Below, piece after piece: positions 1-6,912 of a stretch of DNA of 15,629 nt (position 1 is the stretch's first letter; the number at the start of each line of letters is the position of its first letter). The notes beneath the pieces are model-generated. The model saw only the letters and a program-made list of their open reading frames with translations, did not search any database and was not told the origin of the DNA. The stretch covers positions 1 to 15,629 of the forward strand of contig CANKVI010000012.1 of the NCBI GenBank assembly GCA_947487095.1, written 5' to 3'. The DNA is from Acidimicrobiaceae bacterium. Its GTDB lineage: Bacteria > Actinomycetota > Acidimicrobiia > Acidimicrobiales > Ilumatobacteraceae. A program made the translations under genes and the position numbers.

Positions 1-215
1 CCGATTGGGTCACACTCGTTGGTGAACATGTTGCGCAACATGTTGCTCCAATCAAACTCGAACACTCCCGATTACTTGTTGAAGTGACCGAAGCGGCATG
101 GGCCACACAAATGCGTTTTCTCGAACCTCAACTTCTTGCAACTTTGTCAGCAGCAACATCAAGCAACATTGTTGGTATTGACGTGCGCGTAAAGCGCAAT
201 TCGCGTAGCAAGTAA
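1..215 (+). CDS. dciA: DciA/DUF721 family protein, 3' part only (helicase-loading factor)
   Basis: The window opens inside this gene; the reading frame starts at base 3 and ends with TAA at 213-215, giving the last 70 residues. The visible sequence begins DWVTLVGEHVAQHVAPIKLE and continues with the pattern 'LLVEVTEAAWATQMRFLEPQLLATL', split here as LLVEVTEAAWA then TQMRFLEPQLL. This matches the DUF721 core, in which a 'W...vG..va.ha.p......L.V.v.s..wa.qL' stretch is conserved. DUF721 proteins in actinobacteria lie between recF and gyrB (Rv0004 in M. tuberculosis), and the family is known as DciA, which helps load replicative helicase DnaB at the origin. The position 77 bases before gyrB agrees. 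The tail is basic (VRVKRNSRSK). The N-terminus is outside the window, so full length is unknown. Confidence 0.82.
   Translation, partial: DWVTLVGEHVAQHVAPIKLEHSRLLVEVTEAAWATQMRFLEPQLLATLSAATSSNIVGIDVRVKRNSRSK
25..44. repeat. Perfect 20-bp palindrome inside dciA, made of two AACATGTT units
   Basis: The bases read AACATGTT-GCGC-AACATGTT. The whole 20 bp is self-complementary, and each AACATGTT half is itself palindromic, so the site is both an inverted and a direct repeat. It encodes part of EHVAQHV, so a repeated amino-acid pattern could produce it by chance. It may be an operator-like site; no binding protein can be named. Confidence 0.5.
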
Positions 216-219
216 TTGG

Positions 220-225
220 TAGACT
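220..225 (+). promoter_or_regulatory. Candidate -10 element for gyrB (TAGACT)
   Basis: TAGACT fits the actinobacterial TANNNT -10 pattern and lies in the 77-base gap between dciA and gyrB, about 70 bases before the gyrB start. No good -35 is seen 16-18 bases upstream (CAATTC at 197-202). The same gap contains a short hairpin. Transcription could also read through from dciA. Confidence 0.25.
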
Positions 226-260
226 AAACCGTGTTATTTATGTTGCTCAATCGTGTGTCT

Positions 261-276
261 CGCCGCTTTTCCGGCG
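261..276 (+). promoter_or_regulatory. Short GC hairpin in the gyrB leader
   Basis: CGCCG (261-265) and CGGCG (272-276) can pair around a 6-base CTTTTC loop, ending 8 bases before the gyrB ribosome-binding site. There is no T-tract after it, so it is not a standard terminator. A role in gyrB leader stability is possible but unsupported. Confidence 0.25.
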
Positions 277-295
277 CTCTCTCAGAAGGTAAGTG

Positions 296-2263
296 ATGGC
301 AACCACCAAAGCTCAAAAATCGGCAACTGCCGGATCCGCGTCTTACGGCGCAAAAGACATTCAAGTACTTGAAGGCCTCGACCCAGTTCGTAAGCGACCA
401 GGTATGTACATCGGGTCCACAGGACTCACTGGTTTGCATCACCTCATTTGGGAAATTGTGGACAACTCTGTTGACGAAGCAATGGCCGGATACTGCAACA
501 AAATCACGGTCACTTTGCTTGCCGATGGAGGTTGCGCAGTCAGCGACAACGGCCGCGGAATTCCTGTCGACCCATACACATCTGGCCAGCACAAAGGTAA
601 GAGCGCACTCGAAGTAGTGCTCACCGTGTTGCACGCCGGCGGAAAGTTTGGCGGCGAAGGGTACAAAGTCTCTGGTGGTCTACACGGTGTAGGTGTGTCG
701 GTGGTGAACGCACTATCAAAACGACTCGTTGCAGTCGTCGATCGTGGAGGCGAACGTTTCAGTCAAGAATTTGTTGATGGTGGAAAACCAAAAGCGAAAC
801 TTTCAAAGATTGGTGCATCACCAAACAAGTCTGTAACTGGAACCACGGTTTCGTTCTGGCCAGATCCAACCATCTTCGCTTCAGAAGGTGTGGAGTTTGT
901 TGCACGCACCGTCACCGAGCGTTTGCAAACCATGGCTTTTTTGAATAAAGACTTAGAAGTTGTCTTTAATGACGAACGTGCCGACAAAAAACAATCCATT
1001 ACCTATCAATACAAGGGTGGAATTGTTGACTTTATTAAGCACCTAAACGCCTCACGCGAAGCATTGTTTACAAAGGTTGCGCACTACGAAGGCAGCGATG
1101 ACGAGCAAACCGTCGACATCGCGTTGCAATGGAACACAGGCTATTACGAGGGTATTTATGGCTATGCCAACGGTATTTCCACCGTCGAGGGCGGCATGCA
1201 CGTTGAAGGTTTCAAGACTGCGCTCACCTCCGTAGTCAACAAATACGCACGTGCCTCAAATGCGTTGAAAGAAAAAGACGACAACCTCTTGGGCGAAGAC
1301 ATTCGCGAAGGCATCACTGCAATCGTTGCAGTAAAACTTCGCGAGCCGCAGTTTGAAGGTCAGACCAAAGCAAAGTTGGGCAACGTGTCCATCCGTTCGT
1401 TCGTGCAAAAAGAAACCAACGCGCGACTTGAAGAGTGGATGCAAGAGAACCCAACGGAAGCAAACCGCATTGTGAAGAAAGCGATTGCTGCCGCACAGGC
1501 TCGACTTGCTGCAAAAAATGCACGCAACGCAGTTCGTCGCAAAACCGCGCTTGCAGGTGCCGGTATGCCCGACAAGTTGAAAGACTGCACCAGCACCGAT
1601 GCGAGCGAAACCGAATTGTTCATCGTTGAAGGTGACTCAGCAGGCGGCACAGCAGTAGACGCACGCGATCCACGTACACAAGCAATCTTGCCAATTCGCG
1701 GAAAGATTTTGAACGTAGAGCGCGCACGCCTCGACAAAATGTTGAAGAACACTGAAATCCAAACGCTGATTACCGCAATTGGTGGAGGCATTGGCAACGA
1801 CGAATTTGATGCATCAAAGGCGCGTTATCACAAGGTGGTTATCTTGGCCGACGCCGACGTGGACGGCAGCCACATTCGTACCTTGTTGCTTACGTTTTTC
1901 TATCGCCAAATGAAGCCAATGGTTGAAAGCGGTTTCATTTACATTGCGCAACCACCGTTGTTCTCTACCGAAGTTGGTAAAGAAAAGATTTATCTCAAAG
2001 ACGACGCAGCAAAAGAAAAGTTCCTTGCCGAACATCCAAACCACAAGAAGGAATTCCAACGCTTGAAGGGTCTTGGCGAAATGGACTGGCAAGAACTTCG
2101 CAGCACCACCATGTCGGCCGACTCGCGTACGTTGTTGCAGGTCACAGTCGACGAAGCCGCACTCGCCGAAGACATCATGAGCGTGCTCATGGGTGATGAT
2201 GTGGAAAGTCGTAAGAAATTTATTCAAACCAATGCGCGCGACGTGCGCAACCTCGACTTCTAG
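296..2263 (+). CDS. gyrB: DNA gyrase subunit B
   Basis: ATPase subunit of DNA gyrase, which introduces negative supercoils with GyrA in the cytoplasm. The product is 655 residues, close to actinobacterial GyrB. Numbering from ATG 296, the GHKL ATPase shows catalytic Glu53 and Mg-binding Asn57 (EIVDNSVDEA), Asp84 (DNGRGIP), the lid motif GGLHGVGVSVVN near 127-138 and the QTK loop at 356-358. The TOPRIM domain shows EGDSAGG with Glu445 and DADVDG with Asp519, 521 and 523. The C-terminus carries the usual KGLGEMD. AGAAGG at 284-289 is six bases before ATG 296; the in-frame GTG at 293 is only three away, so ATG is preferred. gyrA follows 29 bases later, so the two are probably one operon. After EGDSAGG the sequence TAVDARDP replaces the usual SAKQGR-type stretch. 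Confidence 0.97.
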   Translation: MATTKAQKSATAGSASYGAKDIQVLEGLDPVRKRPGMYIGSTGLTGLHHLIWEIVDNSVDEAMAGYCNKITVTLLADGGCAVSDNGRGIPVDPYTSGQHKGKSALEVVLTVLHAGGKFGGEGYKVSGGLHGVGVSVVNALSKRLVAVVDRGGERFSQEFVDGGKPKAKLSKIGASPNKSVTGTTVSFWPDPTIFASEGVEFVARTVTERLQTMAFLNKDLEVVFNDERADKKQSITYQYKGGIVDFIKHLNASREALFTKVAHYEGSDDEQTVDIALQWNTGYYEGIYGYANGISTVEGGMHVEGFKTALTSVVNKYARASNALKEKDDNLLGEDIREGITAIVAVKLREPQFEGQTKAKLGNVSIRSFVQKETNARLEEWMQENPTEANRIVKKAIAAAQARLAAKNARNAVRRKTALAGAGMPDKLKDCTSTDASETELFIVEGDSAGGTAVDARDPRTQAILPIRGKILNVERARLDKMLKNTEIQTLITAIGGGIGNDEFDASKARYHKVVILADADVDGSHIRTLLLTFFYRQMKPMVESGFIYIAQPPLFSTEVGKEKIYLKDDAAKEKFLAEHPNHKKEFQRLKGLGEMDWQELRSTTMSADSRTLLQVTVDEAALAEDIMSVLMGDDVESRKKFIQTNARDVRNLDF

Positions 2264-2292
2264 CGAGCACCTAGGCGTAAAGGACGTGTGTA

Positions 2293-4869
2293 ATGGCCAG
2301 TAAAAAACCAGCAAAAAAAGCAGCAGCCAAAAAGCTTGCTCCGCGCAGCGATAAGTCTGCGAGCAGCAAGGCAGCACCTGAAGCAGAAATCGCTTCGGGC
2401 ACCCCGCCACGTAAACCACCTGCAAAGCAAGACGATTTGTTCGTTAACCCAGACTCGGTTCAACCGGTGCAGTTGCAAGACGAGATGGAACGCTCGTTCC
2501 TTGACTATGCAATGTCGGTCATCATGTCGCGCGCATTGCCCGACGTTCGTGATGGCTTGAAGCCAGTTCACCGCCGAATCATTTGGGACATGGATCAACA
2601 GGGTTTCCGCCCAGACCGACCGTTCGTTAAGTGCGCTCGCGTTACCGGCGACACCATGGCGCGCTATCACCCACACGGTGACGGTGCTATTTACGACGCA
2701 TTGGTTCGCATGGCTCAGCCGTTTTCGCTGCGACATCCACTCATTGATTTTCACGGCAACTACGGATCGCCAGACTTTGGTCCAGCTGCTAGTCGTTATA
2801 CCGAATCACGTTTGCACCCATTGGCAATGCAGTTGCTTGCCGACATCGACGAAGACACGGTCGACCTCATTGCCACATACGACGGCACTGCAGAAGAACC
2901 AATCGTGTTGCCAGCGCGTTTCCCCAACCTTTTGGTGAACGGCAGCCAAGGCATTGCAGTAGGTATGGCCACCAGCATTCCGCCGCACAACTTGGGCGAA
3001 GTAGTGGATGCCACGTTGCACCTTATTGACAACCCAGAAGCTACAACTGGCGACCTCATGAAGTTTGTGAAGGGTCCAGACTTCCCAACTGGTGGTCTCA
3101 TTCTTGGGCGCGCCGGAATTAAAGACGCGTATCAAACTGGCCGCGGCAGCATCAAGATGCGCGCAAAGGTCAGCATTGAAGAAGGTAAGCGTGGGCAAAT
3201 GCTCATCGTCGTTACCGAACTTCCATACCAAGCAAGTTGCTCCGCAATTGCATCCCGCATTCAGGAACTGGTGGATGGTGGCGATCTCGACGGCATTGCC
3301 GACGTGAACGACAACTCATCGGGTGGTCAAACCAACCTCATCATCACGCTGAAGCGTGACGCGAACTCAAACGTGGTCATGAACAACTTGTTTAAGCTCA
3401 CACAGTTGCAAACAAGTTTCCCTGTGAACATGGTTGCGTTGGTGCACGGAGTTCCACGCACACTCAACTTACGCGACGCACTCGTTGGCTACGTTGATCA
3501 CCAGATCGAAGTCACCACACGACGTTCAAAGTTCCGCCTACAGAAGGCAACCGACCGTAATCACATTCTTGAAGGTCGCCTAAAGGCACTCAACGTCATT
3601 GACGAAATCATCAAGCTCATTCGCGCAAGCGAAGACGCAGCGTCTGCCAAGGCGGCGCTGATGGGCAAGAAGTACAACTTCTCCGAGCGTCAAGCAATCG
3701 ACATTCTCGACATGCAGTTGCGTCAACTCACCAGGTTGTCGCGCATTGATCTTGAGACCGAACAAAAAGACGTGCTTGCTCGCATCAAGGAACTTGAATC
3801 AATCCTCAATTCCGACACGAAGTTGCGCGCAGTTATCTCCAAAGAACTCTCAGCGGTTCGTGAAGCTTTTGCCACACCTCGTGTGTGCAAAATTGCTGCC
3901 GATGTTGGCGAAATGAGTGTTGAAGACTTGGTCGACAACAAAGAACTCGTCATCGTGATGACTCAGGCTCAATACATCAAGGCTGTGTCTGCAGATTCAT
4001 TCCGCACACAAGGTCGTGGTGGCAGGGGAGTAAGCGGCGCTAAGTTGAAGTCGGATGACATAGTAAGTAATGTCATTTTCACCACATCACATTCGTACTT
4101 GTTGTTCTTCTCGAACCGTGGACGTGTGTACCGGTTGCGCGCACTCGACATTCCAGAGCGCGATCGCACCGCAAAGGGCATTCCAATTGTCAACCTGCTG
4201 CCGTTGAATCAAGGCGAAACCATTCAGGCAATTATTGACACTCGCGAGTTCCCTGGCGAACGCTTCTTGTTCTTCGCAACCAAAGAAGGACAAGTGAAGA
4301 AGACTCCATTTAACGAGTACGACTCAAGCCGCCGCGATGGCCTCATTGCCTTGAAATTGCGTCCAAAGGACGAACTTGTTCGCGTGATCGAAACTTCAGG
4401 CAGCGACGACGTCTTTATGGTGACGCGCGATGGTCAAACCATTCGCTTCTCCGAAAAAGGTGTTCGCCCAATGGGCCGTTCGGCAGCAGGTGTCCGCGGA
4501 ATGAAGTTGCGTGCAACCGACGAAGTGGTGTCGTGCGACGTTGCTAAGGATGATTCGGCAATTCTCATCATCACCGAGTCGGGTTATGGCAAGCGCACCC
4601 AAGTCAGCAACTTTGCTCGCAAGGGCCGAGGCGGCATGGGCATGATCGGCATCAAACTCACCGGCAAAAAGGGTCACGTAGTGGCTGCCTTTATGGCGGG
4701 CATCGACGATGACATCGTGGTTGTTGCTTCGGGTGGAACCACCATTCGCACCCCAGTGAAAGAAATCTCCAGCCAAGGTCGCGCGGCAACCGGCGTGCGC
4801 ATCATGAGCATGGACGACGGACAAGTGGTGGCCTCGGCTGCACTGGTTCTTTCTCACGACGAAGCATAA
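2293..4869 (+). CDS. gyrA: DNA gyrase subunit A
   Basis: DNA-cleaving and DNA-wrapping subunit of gyrase, 858 residues. The order is a Lys/Ala/Pro-rich extension (1-60), the winged-helix and tower region opening with LDYAMSVIMSRALPDVRDGL (70-89), catalytic Tyr169 in AASRYTESRLHP, a coiled coil near 480-515, and a six-bladed C-terminal domain. The C-terminal domain begins with the GyrA-box variant QGRGGRG (573-579), which separates GyrA from ParC. In the quinolone region, HPHGDGAIYD (126-135) has Gly131 where E. coli has Ser83, while Asp135 matches Asp87. The ATG has an AAAGGA site nine or so bases upstream. The basic N-terminal extension is about 50 residues longer than in E. coli GyrA. No frameshift or truncation is seen. 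Confidence 0.97.
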   Translation: MASKKPAKKAAAKKLAPRSDKSASSKAAPEAEIASGTPPRKPPAKQDDLFVNPDSVQPVQLQDEMERSFLDYAMSVIMSRALPDVRDGLKPVHRRIIWDMDQQGFRPDRPFVKCARVTGDTMARYHPHGDGAIYDALVRMAQPFSLRHPLIDFHGNYGSPDFGPAASRYTESRLHPLAMQLLADIDEDTVDLIATYDGTAEEPIVLPARFPNLLVNGSQGIAVGMATSIPPHNLGEVVDATLHLIDNPEATTGDLMKFVKGPDFPTGGLILGRAGIKDAYQTGRGSIKMRAKVSIEEGKRGQMLIVVTELPYQASCSAIASRIQELVDGGDLDGIADVNDNSSGGQTNLIITLKRDANSNVVMNNLFKLTQLQTSFPVNMVALVHGVPRTLNLRDALVGYVDHQIEVTTRRSKFRLQKATDRNHILEGRLKALNVIDEIIKLIRASEDAASAKAALMGKKYNFSERQAIDILDMQLRQLTRLSRIDLETEQKDVLARIKELESILNSDTKLRAVISKELSAVREAFATPRVCKIAADVGEMSVEDLVDNKELVIVMTQAQYIKAVSADSFRTQGRGGRGVSGAKLKSDDIVSNVIFTTSHSYLLFFSNRGRVYRLRALDIPERDRTAKGIPIVNLLPLNQGETIQAIIDTREFPGERFLFFATKEGQVKKTPFNEYDSSRRDGLIALKLRPKDELVRVIETSGSDDVFMVTRDGQTIRFSEKGVRPMGRSAAGVRGMKLRATDEVVSCDVAKDDSAILIITESGYGKRTQVSNFARKGRGGMGMIGIKLTGKKGHVVAAFMAGIDDDIVVVASGGTTIRTPVKEISSQGRAATGVRIMSMDDGQVVASAALVLSHDEA

Positions 4870-4901
4870 ATACACAGCCTCAAACAGAGCGAGGTAGCGC
4901 A

Positions 4902-5210
4902 ATGTTGACCGTTGCGCTCACTCTTGCGGTGATGGTGTTGTTGTTTGCTGCATTAATTCGAGTTGGTGCATTCCTTATTAACACTGAGCGAGCGCGAATC
5001 ATCAGCCAAGTCGGTGCACTTGCTGCCGTGTACGGCGGTGAACCAACTGCACACGAAGTAGTGCAACTGAATTACGCAACGTTGTGTGGCTTTCGCAAAC
5101 CCGCCAACGACAAAGTGCTCTTCACCGTGTGCGTTGATGTGCAAGGCACACAACGATTCGCTCATGCTGTCGATAGTTGGACAATTTCAGTGCCTACACT
5201 GGAACCGTGA
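4902..5210 (+). CDS. Small TadE-like membrane protein
   Basis: A 102-residue protein with one N-terminal hydrophobic segment (about 3-27), then ERARIISQVGALAAVYGG and a short beta-rich tail with Cys62 and Cys78 (LCGF...FTVCVDV). A single helix followed by an 'A...A..aALAA..g' stretch, a Cys and a 'v.V.v.G..rA.A' tail resembles the small TadE/G-like 'secretion' proteins of actinobacteria, such as the Rv3654c type. That likeness is by eye. Such proteins are thought to be exported pseudopilin-like subunits, but no tad genes are nearby. GAGG at 4891-4894 sits seven bases before the ATG. Its stop overlaps the start of the DUF3566 gene by four bases (GTGA), which suggests translational coupling and one operon with gyrA 32 bases upstream. 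Confidence 0.6.
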   Translation: MLTVALTLAVMVLLFAALIRVGAFLINTERARIISQVGALAAVYGGEPTAHEVVQLNYATLCGFRKPANDKVLFTVCVDVQGTQRFAHAVDSWTISVPTLEP

Positions 5211-5620
5211 GTAAAACATCTGCACGTGCACCACGGGTACGTAGAGTTACCAGAGTTATTCGCGAAATTGATCCATGGTCAGCATTCAAGGTTGGTCTTG
5301 CGTTTCACTTGGTGGTGTACTTCACCGTGTTGATCGCGTCGGTGTTGTTGTGGAGCGTGGCATCGGCAACGGGAACCATCGACAACATTGAACGCTTCAT
5401 GATGTCGTTTGGGTGGGAAACATTCGAGTTCAATGGTTGGCAATTGTTGGTCAACGAGATATTGCTCGGGCTGCTGCTGGTGGCTTTACTGACCATCGTG
5501 TGGGTACTTGGAGCAACGATGTTCAACTTGATTACCGATCTTGTAGGCGGAATTCGGGTATCAGTGCTGGAAGAAGAGGTTCTGGTGTCCACGGTTGAGG
5601 GTGACGGAAAGCGGCAGTAG
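5207..5620 (+). CDS. DUF3566 membrane protein
   Basis: A 137-residue protein with a basic cytoplasmic start (ARAPRVRRVTRVIREIDPWS), a membrane helix at about 31-52, an extracytoplasmic stretch, a second helix at about 85-108 and a conserved end FNLITDLVGGIRVSVLEEE. The motifs DPWSAFKV and FNLITDLVGGI are hallmarks of DUF3566, whose members follow gyrA in actinobacteria (Rv0007 in M. tuberculosis). The molecular role is not known; its position suggests envelope or division work. GTG 5207 is chosen because it overlaps the previous stop and puts the family motif near the N-terminus; TTG 5177 would only add ten unconserved residues. The TAG stop coincides with a promoter -10 for the next tRNA. 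Confidence 0.85.
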   Translation: MSKTSARAPRVRRVTRVIREIDPWSAFKVGLAFHLVVYFTVLIASVLLWSVASATGTIDNIERFMMSFGWETFEFNGWQLLVNEILLGLLLVALLTIVWVLGATMFNLITDLVGGIRVSVLEEEVLVSTVEGDGKRQ

Positions 5621-5623
5621 GCT
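5595..5623 (+). promoter_or_regulatory. Promoter for tRNA-Ile
   Basis: TTGAGG (5595-5600) and TAGGCT (5618-5623) are separated by 17 bases, a good match to a housekeeping sigma promoter with the actinobacterial TANNNT -10. Transcription would start near 5630, about 15 bases before the tRNA. The -10 begins at the TAG stop of the DUF3566 gene, so the promoter lies almost wholly inside coding sequence. Confidence 0.5.
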
Positions 5624-5629
5624 CATTTC

Positions 5630-5648
5630 CCCCGAAAGCAATTCGGGG
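5630..5648 (+). promoter_or_regulatory. Leader hairpin overlapping the 5' end of tRNA-Ile
   Basis: CCCCGAA (5630-5636) is exactly complementary to TTCGGGG (5642-5648), leaving a 5-base AGCAA loop. The 3' arm includes the first four bases of the mature tRNA, so this 7-bp hairpin and the acceptor stem cannot form together. No T-run follows, so it is not a terminator. Confidence 0.45.
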
Positions 5649-5718
5649 CTATAGCTCAGTTGGTTAGAGCGCATCCCTGATAAGGATGAGGTCACAAGTT
5701 CGATTCTTGTTAGCCCCA
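5645..5718 (+). tRNA. tRNA-Ile (anticodon GAT)
   Basis: All four arms fold. The acceptor GGGGCTA (5645-5651) pairs with TAGCCCC (5711-5717), with discriminator A at 5718. The D arm has AGCTCAGTTGGTTAGAGC. The anticodon stem CATCC/GGATG encloses loop CTGATAA with anticodon GAT at 5679-5681. The T arm ACAAG-TTCGATT-CTTGT is perfect. CCA is not encoded, because ACGG follows, so it must be added enzymatically. Its place after a DUF3566 gene matches ileT in M. tuberculosis. Confidence 0.97.
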
Positions 5719-5731
5719 CGGAGGTAGTGCA

Positions 5732-5896
5732 GTGAATTTCATCCGACGCGTACTGATGGTGCTTGGCATCGCGGGAGCCGCCGGAGCCATTCTGCGCCTC
5801 AAGGGTCGGTCTGAACATTCCACTACTCGTGGCGGCTGGCGCCCAATGAATCCTTCAGAGAGCGATTCAGCAAACCCACCTTCGACCAAGCAGTAA
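5732..5896 (+). CDS. Small membrane-anchored protein, 54 residues
   Basis: A GTG-started frame encodes MNFIRRVLMVLGIAGAAGAI and then a hydrophilic tail with GGWRPMNPSESDS, ending TKQ. The first ~20 residues form one short hydrophobic helix after a basic start, so the product is probably held in the membrane with its tail on the cytoplasmic or outer side. A strong GGAGG at 5720-5724 sits seven bases before the GTG, which is the main evidence that the frame is real. The layout resembles the tiny DLW-39-type proteins found beside gyrA and tRNA genes in Streptomyces, but the DLW motif itself is absent, so family membership is only a guess. The stop is five bases before the next start. The message would begin right at the tRNA-Ile 3' end. 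Confidence 0.6.
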   Translation: MNFIRRVLMVLGIAGAAGAILRLKGRSEHSTTRGGWRPMNPSESDSANPPSTKQ

Positions 5897-5901
5897 CGGT
5901 T

Positions 5902-6894
5902 GTGTTTACCACCAAAGTGGGTGTTCTTGGAGCGGGCGTAACCGGTGTCCGAGTAGTCGAACATTTACGCACGCTCGGCCACAGCAACATTTTGGTCAGC
6001 GACAAAGTGTCAGCTCGCGCCCAACGTCTTTCGGCGCTGCACAGCACGAATGCCATTCGTGTTGAAGTAGTAACTCGCGAAGAGTTGTTTGAATGCGCTG
6101 TGGTGGTGCTTGCTTTTGGTGCGCCGCACGCACAACTCTCTTCACAGTTCATTCAGCGCGGTGTTTCGGTGGTGTCGCTTTCCGACAATGTTGCCGACTG
6201 CATGAATTTGTTGGCACTCGACGCTCAAGCGAAGGAACATAAGACAGTTCTCATCGTTGGTGCTGCTTCAAGTCCAGGGGTTACTGGATTGTTGTTGCGT
6301 TCCATGACTGATCGCTTTGACACGATCGATGAAGCACACGTTGCCATGCACGGCACTGGTGGACCAGAGTGCGCACGCCAACACCACGACGCGCTATCGG
6401 GCCAGTCCATTGGCTGGCATGACAATGAATGGCTGCGCCGTCCTTCGGGCAGTGGTCGAGAGCTGTGTTGGTTTCCCGAACCAGTTGGCGCATACGACTG
6501 CTATCGCGCCGAACTTCCTGACCCCGTGTTGCTGAAAAAAGCAATGCCAGAACTCGAGCGTATTACCGCGCGCGTCTCTGCGACGCGACGCGATCGATTT
6601 ACCGCACGTTTGCCAATGCTTGCTCCACCACACGCAGAAGGCGGAATGGGTGCGGTACGTATTGAAGTGCGCGGTAATCGTGGTGGGTCACGAATAGTGG
6701 AAATAGCCGGAATTGCCGAACGCATTGCGCAACTCGCGGGTGTGGTGAGTGCAGCAAGCGCCCACGCCGTTGCAACAGGTGGGGTCACGGTGCATGGAGC
6801 ACGTGTGCTTGGCGAACCAGAGTTACCAAATGCTGCACTCCTCGAGTTGGTGCTGGCATCTGGTGTTCGACTGCACCAATTTGTTGGCGCATAA
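5902..6894 (+). CDS. Saccharopine dehydrogenase-like NAD(P)-binding protein
   Basis: A 330-residue soluble protein. It opens with a Rossmann fold: VGVLGAGVTGVRVVEHL with GxGxxG at 10-15, and LVSDK at the end of the second strand where the cofactor ribose is read. A second glycine-rich stretch, VGAASSPGVTGLL (119-131), matches the 'G..PGl..ll' motif of saccharopine dehydrogenase-like proteins. The C-terminal half is the predicted substrate domain and has no recognised catalytic pattern. Substrate and reaction are unknown; lysine metabolism should not be assumed. The GTG start lies five bases after the small upstream ORF with only a poor ribosome-binding site, so coupling is likely. The Fur gene follows after 18 bases. 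Other short-chain Rossmann families are less likely because of the SSPGVTG motif. Confidence 0.65.
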   Translation: MFTTKVGVLGAGVTGVRVVEHLRTLGHSNILVSDKVSARAQRLSALHSTNAIRVEVVTREELFECAVVVLAFGAPHAQLSSQFIQRGVSVVSLSDNVADCMNLLALDAQAKEHKTVLIVGAASSPGVTGLLLRSMTDRFDTIDEAHVAMHGTGGPECARQHHDALSGQSIGWHDNEWLRRPSGSGRELCWFPEPVGAYDCYRAELPDPVLLKKAMPELERITARVSATRRDRFTARLPMLAPPHAEGGMGAVRIEVRGNRGGSRIVEIAGIAERIAQLAGVVSAASAHAVATGGVTVHGARVLGEPELPNAALLELVLASGVRLHQFVGA

Positions 6895-6900
6895 CAGCGA

Positions 6901-6906
6901 TAGATT
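6901..6906 (+). promoter_or_regulatory. Candidate -10 of a leaderless fur-family promoter (TAGATT)
   Basis: TAGATT fits TANNNT and is followed by six bases (TTTCCT) and then the GTG start at 6913. Transcription would begin at or next to the start codon, the usual layout of actinobacterial leaderless mRNAs. No ribosome-binding site is present. The -35 region (AATTTG at 6878-6883, or TTGTTG at 6881-6886 with a short spacer) is weak. Confidence 0.4.
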
Positions 6907-6912
6907 TTTCCT

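Noticed and set aside
1..292. Replication origin or DnaA-box cluster
   Set aside because: The neighbourhood is origin-proximal, but no group of TTATCCACA-like boxes is present; the origin should lie upstream of the window near dnaA.
1814..2425. 203-codon open frame on the minus strand across the gyrB end and gyrA start
   Set aside because: It lies wholly opposite conserved gyrB and gyrA sequence, has no recognisable motif, and is explained by codon bias on the coding strand.
5177..5179. TTG as the start of the DUF3566 gene
   Set aside because: It adds ten residues with no family match and lacks a ribosome-binding site; GTG 5207 overlaps the previous stop in the usual coupled way.
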